This document shows positions 53,029-61,243 of a DNA stretch of 64,000 nucleotides, one piece after another (the first letter of the stretch is position 1; every line of letters begins with the position of its first letter). The stretch comes from an uncultured Acetatifactor sp. (GTDB lineage: Bacteria; Bacillota; Clostridia; Lachnospirales; Lachnospiraceae), in contig CATKYJ010000024.1 in the NCBI GenBank assembly GCA_949840885.1, positions 1 through 64,000 of the forward strand, read 5' to 3'. A program made the position numbers and the translations under genes. Under the pieces are notes generated by a model, which saw only the letters and a program-made list of their open reading frames with translations, was not told the DNA's origin and did no database searches.

Positions 53029-53136
53029 CCTGGTTTCCGGTCTGCCAGGCAACCAGGCAACCGGGCTTCCGGTCTGCCAGGCAACTCGGCAGCCAGACAA
53101 CCAGGCTGCCAGGCAACCCATCCCGCCAGGCAGCCC
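53029..53136. repeat. Degenerate CCAGGCAAC repeat tract in a leader
   Basis: A unit like CTTCCGGTCTGCCAGGCAAC occurs at about 53034 and 53065, and shorter CCAGGCAACC/CCAGACAACC/CCAGGCAGCC copies follow to 53136. CCTGG/CCAGG segments allow multiple local stems. The tract lies in the predicted 5' leader of the tannase-like gene. Confidence 0.7.
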
Positions 53137-53207
53137 GCGGCATGACATGCGGAATGCTCCAAATGCTCCGGCGGACGTCTGCAATACCAGAATCAGGAGG
53201 ATTTTCA

Positions 53208-55469
53208 ATGAGTGAGAAGCTGATCTATGACGCAAAAAAAGATCCCCGCTATGCAAAGCCGTTCATTGATGCGGACGAACTGAGGCAGCGGGATATGCCG
53301 GACGGCAGCAAGGCACCTTTCCGCTATGTCCACGGCGGCTTTGAGGGGACTGACGCCAAATTTGTCTTCTGTTTTCCTATGAAAGAGAAATTCAGGGGTC
53401 GGTTCTACCAGTATATGTGCCCGTTCCCGGGTCCGGACGAGGAGGTGGCTTCTCTGGCCAGAAGCGGCGAGGACGACACCATCGCGTTCTGCCTGGCAAA
53501 CGGAGCCTATTTCATCGAGACTAACATGGAGTCCGCAAGCGCTTTCGGCGGCCATCCCCATCCCCATAGAATCTGGCAGTCCAGCGCGGCAGCAGCGGAG
53601 TACTCCCGCCAGGTGGCCCGGGAATACTATGGCTGCGGCAGGCCCTACGGCTATGTGTTCGGCGGCAGCGGCGGGGGATACAAATCCATCGCTTGCATTG
53701 AGAATACCAATGCCTGGGACGGGGCGTGTCCTTTTGTCATTGGATCCCCCTATTCCCTGCCCAATACCATCACCCTCCATGTCCAGGGCATGCGTACCCT
53801 GCGCCATGTGATGGGTAAGATCGTGGATGCCCTGGACGCGGGCGGCAGCGGAGACATGTATGAGGGGCTCACAGAGGATGAGGCGAAGATGCTGAAAGAA
53901 ATCACTCTCATGGGCTTTCCGCCCTTGGCCTGGTTCATGGAGGCCGCAGGCCGCTGGGACGACGGCTCTCTGCCGGTGCTGATGCCCGGCATCCGCCAGC
54001 ACGACCCGCAGTATTTCAAGGACTTCTGGGAGAAGCCGGGATACCTGGGCACGGAGCCGGGCAGCAGCGCCATCCGGGACAGGCTGCAGTTCAAGACCAA
54101 GGTAGTGGCCGTCCATCTGCCCGGGGAGAAAGCAGCGGACGCTGCAGGAGCGGAGGAATACTCCAACGGCGTGGACACGGCGTGGAAGAAATCTTTGGTG
54201 GACGGAGGCGGCGCATGGATTGAGGTGGAAGAGGTGCCCCAGGGGGAGGATCTCTACCTGAAAGGGGTCAACATCGGCTTCGAGACCGGTGCAGCCGTGG
54301 GGAAGAACATGCTGCTGGGAGATATTATAAGCAGTAAGAGCGCGGACAGTGGGAAAGACGCGGCTTCTGAGGACGGTATCGCCGCCGGCCGCAATATCTC
54401 CCAAGGAGGCGCTGCATCTGTGAGAGACAATGCGTCTGCAGGAGGCAACACCTCCGCAGGCCGCAATGCCTCCACAGGAGGCATTACAATCGGCATGTGC
54501 TACGGCATGGACGGCATGGAGTCCGTGCTGAAATCCATCCGGCCTGGAGATATACTGACCCTGGACAATTCCGATTACATAGCAGTCCAGTCCTATTATC
54601 GCCATCAGGTGCCGCCGGATCCCGCTTTCCGTGCCTGGGATCAGTTCCGAAAAGAAGACGGCACTCCCGCCATCCCCCAGAGGGAGGACATCATGGGGCC
54701 TGGCTTCTGCGGCACGGGCACGGTACAGGAGGGCACCATCCAGGGCAAGGTCATCCTGACCCAGTCTCTGATGGACGAATCCACCTGTCCCTGGTGTGGG
54801 GACTGGTACAGAAGCGCTGTGAGAAAAGCGAAAGGGAGCGAGGAGGATTTTCGGATTTACTATTACGAGAGATGTCTCCACGGGGACGTATCCAGCCTGG
54901 ACACGGACATGATTGTAAACTATCTGGGCGGACTGAAGCAGGCCCTGCTGGATGTTAGCGACTGGGTGGAGCGGGGCATCGAGCCCAGGCAGTCCTCGGT
55001 TTATGAGATGGAGGGCGGCAGAGTCCACATCGCAGGAACCGCAAAGGAGAGGAAAGGTATCCAGCCCGTTGCGACGCTTACAGCTAACGGCAGCGCCTGC
55101 GCCCATGTGAAAGTGGGAGAGAGCGTGACCCTGAGAGCCACGGCGGAGGTTCCGGAGGGCGCGGGGGAGGTGACGGAAATCAAGTTCTCTTTCTCGGATC
55201 CCATGTTCGGTACCCACGCAAAGCGGGATCAGGGGGGAGACTATAATGACTTCATGGCCCAGGGCCGCTCCCAGCGGACAGTGGGCCCTCTGGAGACCTA
55301 TGTCACCACGGAGGGCCTGCAGGCAGGCACCTCTGCCGTCACCACAAGCTACCACAAGCCCGGTACCTATTTCGCCACGGCCTTTGTAAAGAGCCAGCGA
55401 AACGGGGATAAAAAGGAAATCTTCACCCAGGTAAAGAACCTGGCCAGGGCCAGGATCATTGTAGAATAG
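53208..55469 (+). CDS. Tannase/feruloyl-esterase-like alpha/beta hydrolase
   Basis: This 753-residue protein has no signal peptide. The nucleophile elbow is YVFGGSGGGYKS with Ser 154, resembling the GCSTGG elbow of tannase-family enzymes; RCLHGDV near residue 566 may supply the His. A CPWCGDW motif near 525 could form a disulfide or metal site. Residues about 372-426 are a low-complexity Ser/Ala/Gly/Asn insert. The C-terminal 130 residues form a beta domain shared with the partial paralogue at 2-274. The family is largely uncharacterised; ester removal from glycans is the likely role. ATG 53208 has CAGGAGGA upstream. It overlaps the convergent HD-domain gene by 14 bases. Confidence 0.65.
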   Translation: MSEKLIYDAKKDPRYAKPFIDADELRQRDMPDGSKAPFRYVHGGFEGTDAKFVFCFPMKEKFRGRFYQYMCPFPGPDEEVASLARSGEDDTIAFCLANGAYFIETNMESASAFGGHPHPHRIWQSSAAAAEYSRQVAREYYGCGRPYGYVFGGSGGGYKSIACIENTNAWDGACPFVIGSPYSLPNTITLHVQGMRTLRHVMGKIVDALDAGGSGDMYEGLTEDEAKMLKEITLMGFPPLAWFMEAAGRWDDGSLPVLMPGIRQHDPQYFKDFWEKPGYLGTEPGSSAIRDRLQFKTKVVAVHLPGEKAADAAGAEEYSNGVDTAWKKSLVDGGGAWIEVEEVPQGEDLYLKGVNIGFETGAAVGKNMLLGDIISSKSADSGKDAASEDGIAAGRNISQGGAASVRDNASAGGNTSAGRNASTGGITIGMCYGMDGMESVLKSIRPGDILTLDNSDYIAVQSYYRHQVPPDPAFRAWDQFRKEDGTPAIPQREDIMGPGFCGTGTVQEGTIQGKVILTQSLMDESTCPWCGDWYRSAVRKAKGSEEDFRIYYYERCLHGDVSSLDTDMIVNYLGGLKQALLDVSDWVERGIEPRQSSVYEMEGGRVHIAGTAKERKGIQPVATLTANGSACAHVKVGESVTLRATAEVPEGAGEVTEIKFSFSDPMFGTHAKRDQGGDYNDFMAQGRSQRTVGPLETYVTTEGLQAGTSAVTTSYHKPGTYFATAFVKSQRNGDKKEIFTQVKNLARARIIVE

Positions 55470-57309
55470 GATCCTTTGCCGCTTCATACAGCCGCCGGTA
55501 GGCTTGCCGGCGGCTGTCTTTGAAAACGCCCTCCAGCTTTTCGGACAGGGATTTGTCCATAAGCCGTTCCGTCAGCAGCGGGGAGAAGCGTTTTCCGCCT
55601 AACAGGGCAGCCTCTTGGACAGCTTCTTCAAATGTCTTTTGCATGCCGGTATATAGATGCGAGGTGTAAGTCACATTGTCCAGCCAGTCCATGAGCCCGA
55701 TGACGTCCACCATCTGTCTGTAAGGACATTCCAGCCGGACATAAGTCTCCGGATAGCCCCTGGAACCGTCATACCAGGCGTGATGGCCCAGCGCGACGGG
55801 AGCATAGTGTTTCGTGGAAAGCTGATTGGCCAGCCGCTCTCCTCCAAGCTGTGTGTGCAGTCTGGCCATTGTGTATTCACTATCAAACCACTGTCTTGTA
55901 GTCAGGATATACAGATTGGTGAGGCCGATTTTTCCTATGTCATGGTACAGGCCGCACTTACTGGCATAATCCATTACAGCGTCTTCTTTTTCCCGGAAAT
56001 CCGTGATTTCTTTTATGAAATCTATATCGTCAAAAAAGTCCGGCTCCTCCCCCAAAAGAACCCGGCAGAAAGCGGCTGCTGCCTTGCCCACAGTGCAGGA
56101 ATGTACATAGGTTTCCGGCATGAAGCGTATCAGGAGCCGCTCCAGGAGAGTGCCGTAGGACATACTGTTTTTCGTTTCCACGAATACCAGCATCAATTGC
56201 CGCAGGGCGAAGAAAAGCGTCTCGTTCTCCGAGGCCTGGGGGAAGCCCGCCACATAGGCGGAGGCCCGCCTGTAAAGGCTTTCCAGGTATTCGGTCCGCT
56301 CGGGAAGCTTTTCCGGATTTTCCTGCAGAAAGTTACAGTAAAAGGCCGGCAGGGAAATCATGGCGTAGACGCCGTCCGGAGAGTAATCGTTTTCCTCCGC
56401 CCTGTCCATGAGCTGCTCCATTTTATGCAGCAGGTCATCCAGTGTGTTGAGACCGCAGTAATAATTGATGGAGTCATAGGAAAAGGAGGATCGCACAGGG
56501 GGGTGTTCCCCCTTTGCCTTTGCCTGGGCCCACTGCTGATCATAGACCACATACACCGATTCCATCACGGCGGCGATGTCCTCGGGCGTCATGGCCTTTT
56601 CCCTGTTGCGGGAGATGCTGGCAGCCATCTGCAAGTGGGTCATGTAGATGAAACGGCTCCAGGGAAGCTCCGGAGCTTTCTCCTGATACCATTTGTCCTG
56701 GAGAATCTGCAGGGTGTATTTGACCAGGCGGATTTTCTCGCTGGGAGATTTGAACTGTCCCAGGGATACATTGGCCCGGGAGCGCAGGATGTACCCTTTT
56801 GTGTCGCTGTCGGAAATCTCATCGAAATATTTCAGATAGGCGGCGGCCTCCATGAAGCAAAGCCGCATCTGGGAAGTATAGCGCTCCGCGGCAGCGTAGT
56901 CCAGTCCCAGCAGCTTGCTGCAGAGGCTGTTGTACCCTATTCCCAGCCAGTACAGCTCACATATCATGGCATTTTGATCCTTTTGTACCCGGGCTCTGCT
57001 CAGCAATGCCCGGTGAATCTGACAGAACAGTCCTATGTCCAATTCGTTTCGCCCGTCGAAAAGCACCCCGGCGAACTCAGTCAGATTTGCCAGTTCCGCA
57101 TCGTCTGCCTCAAACAGGCGGTCCAGCAGGGGAAAGAGGTTTTCCCGCAGCAATGTCATGTTCCGTTCCACAGCCTGTTCATGGCGCTTTTTGCACGCAA
57201 GCTTTTTTTCCAGAAAGGCATCGAAGCTCTGGAGTTCCTGTCTGCTTTCGGCTGCCAGGCCGGAGATTTCTTTTATGTTTGCAATGTATTCTTCCTGATA
57301 TGGCTCCAT
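55456..57309 (-). CDS. HD-domain (HD-GYP-like) signalling protein
   Basis: This 617-residue soluble protein has a long helical N-terminal region of about 400 residues, possibly TPR-like, and a C-terminal HD phosphohydrolase domain: HSCTVG, YHDIGKIGL with His-Asp 456-457, LGHHAWYDGSRGYP with HH 509-510 and GYP at 518-520. That pattern is close to HD-GYP cyclic-di-GMP phosphodiesterases. It starts 4 bases after the hybrid kinase stop and is probably co-transcribed, so kinase and HD protein form one signalling unit. Actual nucleotide substrate is inferred. Confidence 0.8.
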   Translation of the reverse strand: MEPYQEEYIANIKEISGLAAESRQELQSFDAFLEKKLACKKRHEQAVERNMTLLRENLFPLLDRLFEADDAELANLTEFAGVLFDGRNELDIGLFCQIHRALLSRARVQKDQNAMICELYWLGIGYNSLCSKLLGLDYAAAERYTSQMRLCFMEAAAYLKYFDEISDSDTKGYILRSRANVSLGQFKSPSEKIRLVKYTLQILQDKWYQEKAPELPWSRFIYMTHLQMAASISRNREKAMTPEDIAAVMESVYVVYDQQWAQAKAKGEHPPVRSSFSYDSINYYCGLNTLDDLLHKMEQLMDRAEENDYSPDGVYAMISLPAFYCNFLQENPEKLPERTEYLESLYRRASAYVAGFPQASENETLFFALRQLMLVFVETKNSMSYGTLLERLLIRFMPETYVHSCTVGKAAAAFCRVLLGEEPDFFDDIDFIKEITDFREKEDAVMDYASKCGLYHDIGKIGLTNLYILTTRQWFDSEYTMARLHTQLGGERLANQLSTKHYAPVALGHHAWYDGSRGYPETYVRLECPYRQMVDVIGLMDWLDNVTYTSHLYTGMQKTFEEAVQEAALLGGKRFSPLLTERLMDKSLSEKLEGVFKDSRRQAYRRLYEAAKDPILQ

Positions 57310-57313
57310 AGCG

Positions 57314-59197
57314 TTATTCCTTTTTCGCCTTTCCCAGCTGCCTGTGGAGAATCTCCTGGAGCTGTTCCAGGTTCACAGGCTTTGCCAGATGCTCGTTCAT
57401 GCCCGTCTCTCTGGCGGTGCGGATGTCCTCCACAAATGCATTGGCGGTCATTGCCACGATCCAGACCTCCTGGGCATCGGGCCTGGGCAGGGTGCGGATG
57501 TGCATAGTGGACTCGTAACCGTTCATCACAGGCATCTGGACATCCATGAAAATCAGATCATAATAGCCCTCGGGGGACAACTTGAATTTCTCCAAAGCAT
57601 CGGCCCCGTTGTCCGCCACCTCAGCATGGACGCCGCTTCCGGCCAGCATCTCCAGGGCGATTTCCTGGTTCAGCTCATTGTCCTCCACCAGCAGCACATG
57701 ACAGCCGCTGTAATCCATACTGGCTGTGGTATCGGCATCTCCGTCCTCCAGTTTACCCTCCAGAAGATTTGAAAGGGTGTCTAAAAGCCTGCTCTTGAAC
57801 AGGGGACAGGGCACGAAAGCGCTGATGCCCGCCCGGACGGCCCGGTACTCCATCTGGGCCCAGTCGGCCTCGGAGATCAATAAAACGGGAAAATCCGGTC
57901 CTGCCGACTGCCGCACATGGGCTGCCAAGTCGAAGACGGGTATATCATCAAGCTCCTGCCCCAGAAGCAGGGCGCAGGGCATACGGCCCTCGCTCTTAGC
58001 CTGGGTCAGCCATGCTACGGCATCCAGCGCGTTCTTGACCCGCCCGGTGAGGATGTTTTCCTCCCGCAGGCAGACTTCCATCTTCTCTGCCAGGGTGTCG
58101 GCGCTTTCGGCAATGAGCACGGTCTTTCCCGCCAGGGCATCCCAGGGCTTGCGGTTTCCCGGCATGACGGTCAGGGGGAATTCTATGTGAAACCGGCTGC
58201 CGGCGCCCTCTTTACTCTCTATCTCTATCCGGCCGCCCATGCGGTCCGTAAGGCTTTTTACGATGGACATGCCCAGGCCCGTGCCCTCGATTTTGCTCAT
58301 GGTAAAATTGCTGGCCCGCTCAAAGGGCATAAAGATACGTTCCAGAAATTCCCGGCTCATGCCGATGCCGTCGTCCTGACAGACGAAGTCCAGCCACAGG
58401 CAGTCTTCTGCATCCTGCGCTTTGTCCCGGGCCTGATACTGGGAGACACGGACCTGGATATTTCCGCCCTCAGGGGTGTATTTTATGGCATTGTTGATTA
58501 TGTTTACAAAAATCTGCCGCAGACGCAGGGAATCGCCGATGAGACTTTCTTCGTAGATCTGCCCGATTTCCATTTTCATGCTATGCCCCTTTTGCGCTGC
58601 CTGGGGGCGCACGATGACCGTCACGTCATGGATGAGGTCTGCCAGGGAGAACAGCTCCTCGTTGAGGCTCAGCCGCCCGCTGTCTATGCGGGAGATGTCC
58701 AGCACGTCGTTGACCAGGCTCATGAGATGGGCCGAGGCCGTCTGTATCTTGTGGAGGCAGTCCTGCACCCGGGCCTTTTCATCGATGTGGGACAGGGCGA
58801 TGGAGGTCATGCCGGCGATGGCGTTCATGGGGGTGCGGATATCGTGGGACATATTGGAGAGGAAAGCGCTTTTGGCCTGGTTGGCCGCTTCCGCCGCATT
58901 CAGGGCCTCCTCCAGCTTCTGGTTCATCCGGATCAGCTCGGCCTCGCTCTTTAGGCGGCTGTCTGTGGTGTTCAGGATCCAGAGCCGGTGGGAAGCGTCC
59001 AGGGTGACAGGTATGCTTTCCAGATACTCGGGAACCGCCCCGGGAGCCCGGACAGCCAGCAATTCGTCCATGGACATTCCCGTCATGTCGCAGGCCGCCC
59101 TATCCGCATACAAAATCCTGAAAGGCCTGTCCGGTCCAGATTCCACGATAAGATACCCTTTTTGCGCTTCCGCGCCAACCCTTTTTTCCCTATCCAT
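57314..59197 (-). CDS. Hybrid histidine kinase with two receiver domains
   Basis: This 627-residue protein has a PAS-like N-terminal domain (about 10-85), a coiled segment, HisKA with phospho-acceptor His 118 in NMSHDIRTPMN, HATPase_c (NIINNAIKYTPEGG, then DDGIGM, GTGLGMSIVK), a degenerate receiver (from about 355, acceptor Asp not obvious) and a C-terminal intact receiver with VEDNELNQEI and MDVQMPVMNG (Asp 552). No membrane span, so it senses a cytoplasmic signal. AGGAGC precedes ATG 59197. It has a good sigma-A promoter and heads an operon with the HD protein. Confidence 0.9.
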   Translation of the reverse strand: MDREKRVGAEAQKGYLIVESGPDRPFRILYADRAACDMTGMSMDELLAVRAPGAVPEYLESIPVTLDASHRLWILNTTDSRLKSEAELIRMNQKLEEALNAAEAANQAKSAFLSNMSHDIRTPMNAIAGMTSIALSHIDEKARVQDCLHKIQTASAHLMSLVNDVLDISRIDSGRLSLNEELFSLADLIHDVTVIVRPQAAQKGHSMKMEIGQIYEESLIGDSLRLRQIFVNIINNAIKYTPEGGNIQVRVSQYQARDKAQDAEDCLWLDFVCQDDGIGMSREFLERIFMPFERASNFTMSKIEGTGLGMSIVKSLTDRMGGRIEIESKEGAGSRFHIEFPLTVMPGNRKPWDALAGKTVLIAESADTLAEKMEVCLREENILTGRVKNALDAVAWLTQAKSEGRMPCALLLGQELDDIPVFDLAAHVRQSAGPDFPVLLISEADWAQMEYRAVRAGISAFVPCPLFKSRLLDTLSNLLEGKLEDGDADTTASMDYSGCHVLLVEDNELNQEIALEMLAGSGVHAEVADNGADALEKFKLSPEGYYDLIFMDVQMPVMNGYESTMHIRTLPRPDAQEVWIVAMTANAFVEDIRTARETGMNEHLAKPVNLEQLQEILHRQLGKAKKE

Positions 59198-59245
59198 CCC
59201 CTATGCTCCTTTTGGTGGGGCAGATGCCCTTTATCCTTTTCTTTC

Positions 59246-59274
59246 ATTGTACGTTTCCATGGGTATTTTGTCAA
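59246..59274 (-). promoter_or_regulatory. Sigma-A promoter of the hybrid kinase operon
   Basis: On the minus strand TTGACA (59274-59269) and TACAAT (59251-59246) are spaced exactly 17 bp, about 49 bases before the start codon. It lies 26 bp from regulon element copy C, so a protein at C could affect both genes. Confidence 0.75.
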
Positions 59275-59299
59275 CTTTCCGATGCATTATTTCAACAGG

Positions 59300-59361
59300 T
59301 CGGATTTGTTGTAGTTCAAATCGGATTTCATAGATTTTTTAGAAAAGGATTTTAGTATAAT
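59300..59361 (+). promoter_or_regulatory. Regulon promoter element upstream of importer III (copy C)
   Basis: TCGGATTTGTTGTAGTT starts at 59300, the second CGGATT is at 59322-59327, and TATAAT is at 59356-59361, again 56 bp from the start of the first half-site. The -35 position is AT-rich and not a TTGACA match. Confidence 0.75.
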
Positions 59362-59429
59362 GAGGCCATATTAAAGAAACGAAAACAGCGGTTCCCTCCG
59401 GGGGACCCGGGACAAACAGGAGGTATCAC

Positions 59430-61208
59430 ATGAAAGGGTTGAAGAGACTGGCAGTTTCGGCAGTGGCGGGCATGACGGCGCTTGCCATGACGGGGTGCGG
59501 GGGCGGATCCGGCAGCGCTTCGGAGGATCATACCTATTCGGTATGGCTCTACAATGGGCAGGACACATCTTACTACACGGATTACGCGGAGAATCCTACT
59601 ATCCGGTATCTGACGAGCAAGACTTGGGGAGAGAATGAGGACACCATCAAGCTGGAGTTCCAGGTGCCTCCCGCGGGCAGCCAGCAGAACAACTATGAGA
59701 CTATGATTGCCACGGGAGATTTTCCCACTCTGCTGCAGGCAGTGGTGGCGGACGCTCCGCCCCGGATGCTGGAGTCGGAGATGATTCTGGATATCACGGA
59801 TCTGGTGAAGCAGTATATGCCTAATTACTATGATATGATTCAGACCAATGAGGCTTTACGGAGCAAGGCGGTTTTCAACATTGACGGGGAGGAGAAGATC
59901 CTGAGTATCATTACGGTGAATGAAGACTACGGGTATTATTTTTCCGGAACTATGTACCGCAGGGACTGGCTGGTGAAGTATGGGAAGAACCCTCAGACAG
60001 GGGCAGCCTTTACAGGGGGCTACACGGACGAGGCGGATGTGGACAGCTGGGTGGACGATGTGGTGTTTCCCAGCGGCGGAACGGATCCTGTGTACATAAG
60101 CGACTGGGAGTGGATGTTTGAGATCTTTACGGAGGCCATGGCTGACTTAGGGATAACGGATTCTTACTGTACCAGCATTTATTATCCCGGCTATATGTGG
60201 TCAGGCGGTCTTTGTTCCTGCTTCGGGGAGGCTATTCCCATTTGGTACAAGGGGTCGGACGATGTGGTGCGCTTTGGCGGGGATTCGGAGTCCATGCGGG
60301 CTTATCTGCAGTGTCTGAATAATTGGTACGAAAAGGGCTGGCTGGATCAGGACTTTAACGAGAGGACAGCGGATATCTTTTATGCCACTGATGATACCAA
60401 TAAGCGTCTGGGCAAGGTGGCCATGTGGATTGGCACCCAGGCGGAGCTTGGCGGCAGGCTGGATATGCATGACGGCGGATTGACAGAGGGGATTTATGTG
60501 GCGGGATGCCCATGGCCCATCAATGATGTGTATGGGGATGATTCCTGTAAGAACGTGGAGCCCTGGGCCACACAGGCTTCCGTGGGTCTGACAGGCAGCG
60601 GATTCCTGGTGATGGACGGCGCCCAGGACAAGGATTTAGGGCCGCTGCTCTCCATGCTGGACTATCTCTACTCTGAAGAGGGCGCTGTGCTGCATACGCT
60701 GGGGGTAACGCCTGCACAGATGGAGGAGGCGGGATTGGACGCTTCTTTCTATACGAATAATGGAATTGACAACGGAACCTATACCATGGGCGAGGATGGG
60801 CGTTACAAGAAAGAGGAGGCCATCACAAATGATTCAGGCGGACTGCTGATCGCCACTACGGCGCAGCTTCTGCCCGGCTATCAGCTGGTGAGCAGCGTGG
60901 ACGAGGGCTATGCGGAGAATTACGAGAACAGTATGAAAGCATGGATTCAATATCCTAACAAGGGTCAGATTTGGGGCAGCGATGCTTTTGCCCTGATGAG
61001 CAGTGAGGATATGAGCGCTGTCACGGACCTGCACACCAAAGTCCTGAACTATTTGGAGCAGCATACTTATGAATTTATCAAGGGAATCAACGATATCGAC
61101 AGCGATGAGGACTGGGGAGATTGGTGTACTATGCTGCAGAAGTACAATTACCAGAAAGCCATTGATATCCTGCAGCCTTACATTGACATGAATCCGTTTA
61201 TCGGGTAA
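59430..61208 (+). CDS. Extracellular sugar-binding lipoprotein (importer III)
   Basis: This 592-residue lipoprotein has a signal peptide ending in lipobox AMTGC (Cys 23), a short Gly/Ser tether and a large LplA/YtcQ-type binding body. It is the first gene of importer III, under regulon element C, and is followed by two permeases and a YesM-like sensor kinase. Co-regulation with GH3 and the tannase-like esterase suggests an acylated xylo- or gluco-oligosaccharide substrate. CAGGAGGTATCAC precedes the ATG. Confidence 0.92.
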   Translation: MKGLKRLAVSAVAGMTALAMTGCGGGSGSASEDHTYSVWLYNGQDTSYYTDYAENPTIRYLTSKTWGENEDTIKLEFQVPPAGSQQNNYETMIATGDFPTLLQAVVADAPPRMLESEMILDITDLVKQYMPNYYDMIQTNEALRSKAVFNIDGEEKILSIITVNEDYGYYFSGTMYRRDWLVKYGKNPQTGAAFTGGYTDEADVDSWVDDVVFPSGGTDPVYISDWEWMFEIFTEAMADLGITDSYCTSIYYPGYMWSGGLCSCFGEAIPIWYKGSDDVVRFGGDSESMRAYLQCLNNWYEKGWLDQDFNERTADIFYATDDTNKRLGKVAMWIGTQAELGGRLDMHDGGLTEGIYVAGCPWPINDVYGDDSCKNVEPWATQASVGLTGSGFLVMDGAQDKDLGPLLSMLDYLYSEEGAVLHTLGVTPAQMEEAGLDASFYTNNGIDNGTYTMGEDGRYKKEEAITNDSGGLLIATTAQLLPGYQLVSSVDEGYAENYENSMKAWIQYPNKGQIWGSDAFALMSSEDMSAVTDLHTKVLNYLEQHTYEFIKGINDIDSDEDWGDWCTMLQKYNYQKAIDILQPYIDMNPFIG

Positions 61209-61243
61209 ATGGCAGAATAGCGACTTTATATAGGAGAACAACA

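Larger units (their letters stand above)
52798..53207 (+). other. Intergenic region before the tannase-like gene
   Basis: This 410-base region holds regulon element copy B with its -10, then an unusually long leader of about 245 bases containing degenerate CCAGGCAAC repeats. No gene is supported; frames over the repeats are open only by chance. Confidence 0.6.

Noticed and set aside
53029..53136. Short repetitive protein read from the CCAGGCAAC tract
   Set aside because: Open frames exist on both strands without start signals; the tract is better explained as repeats in a leader.
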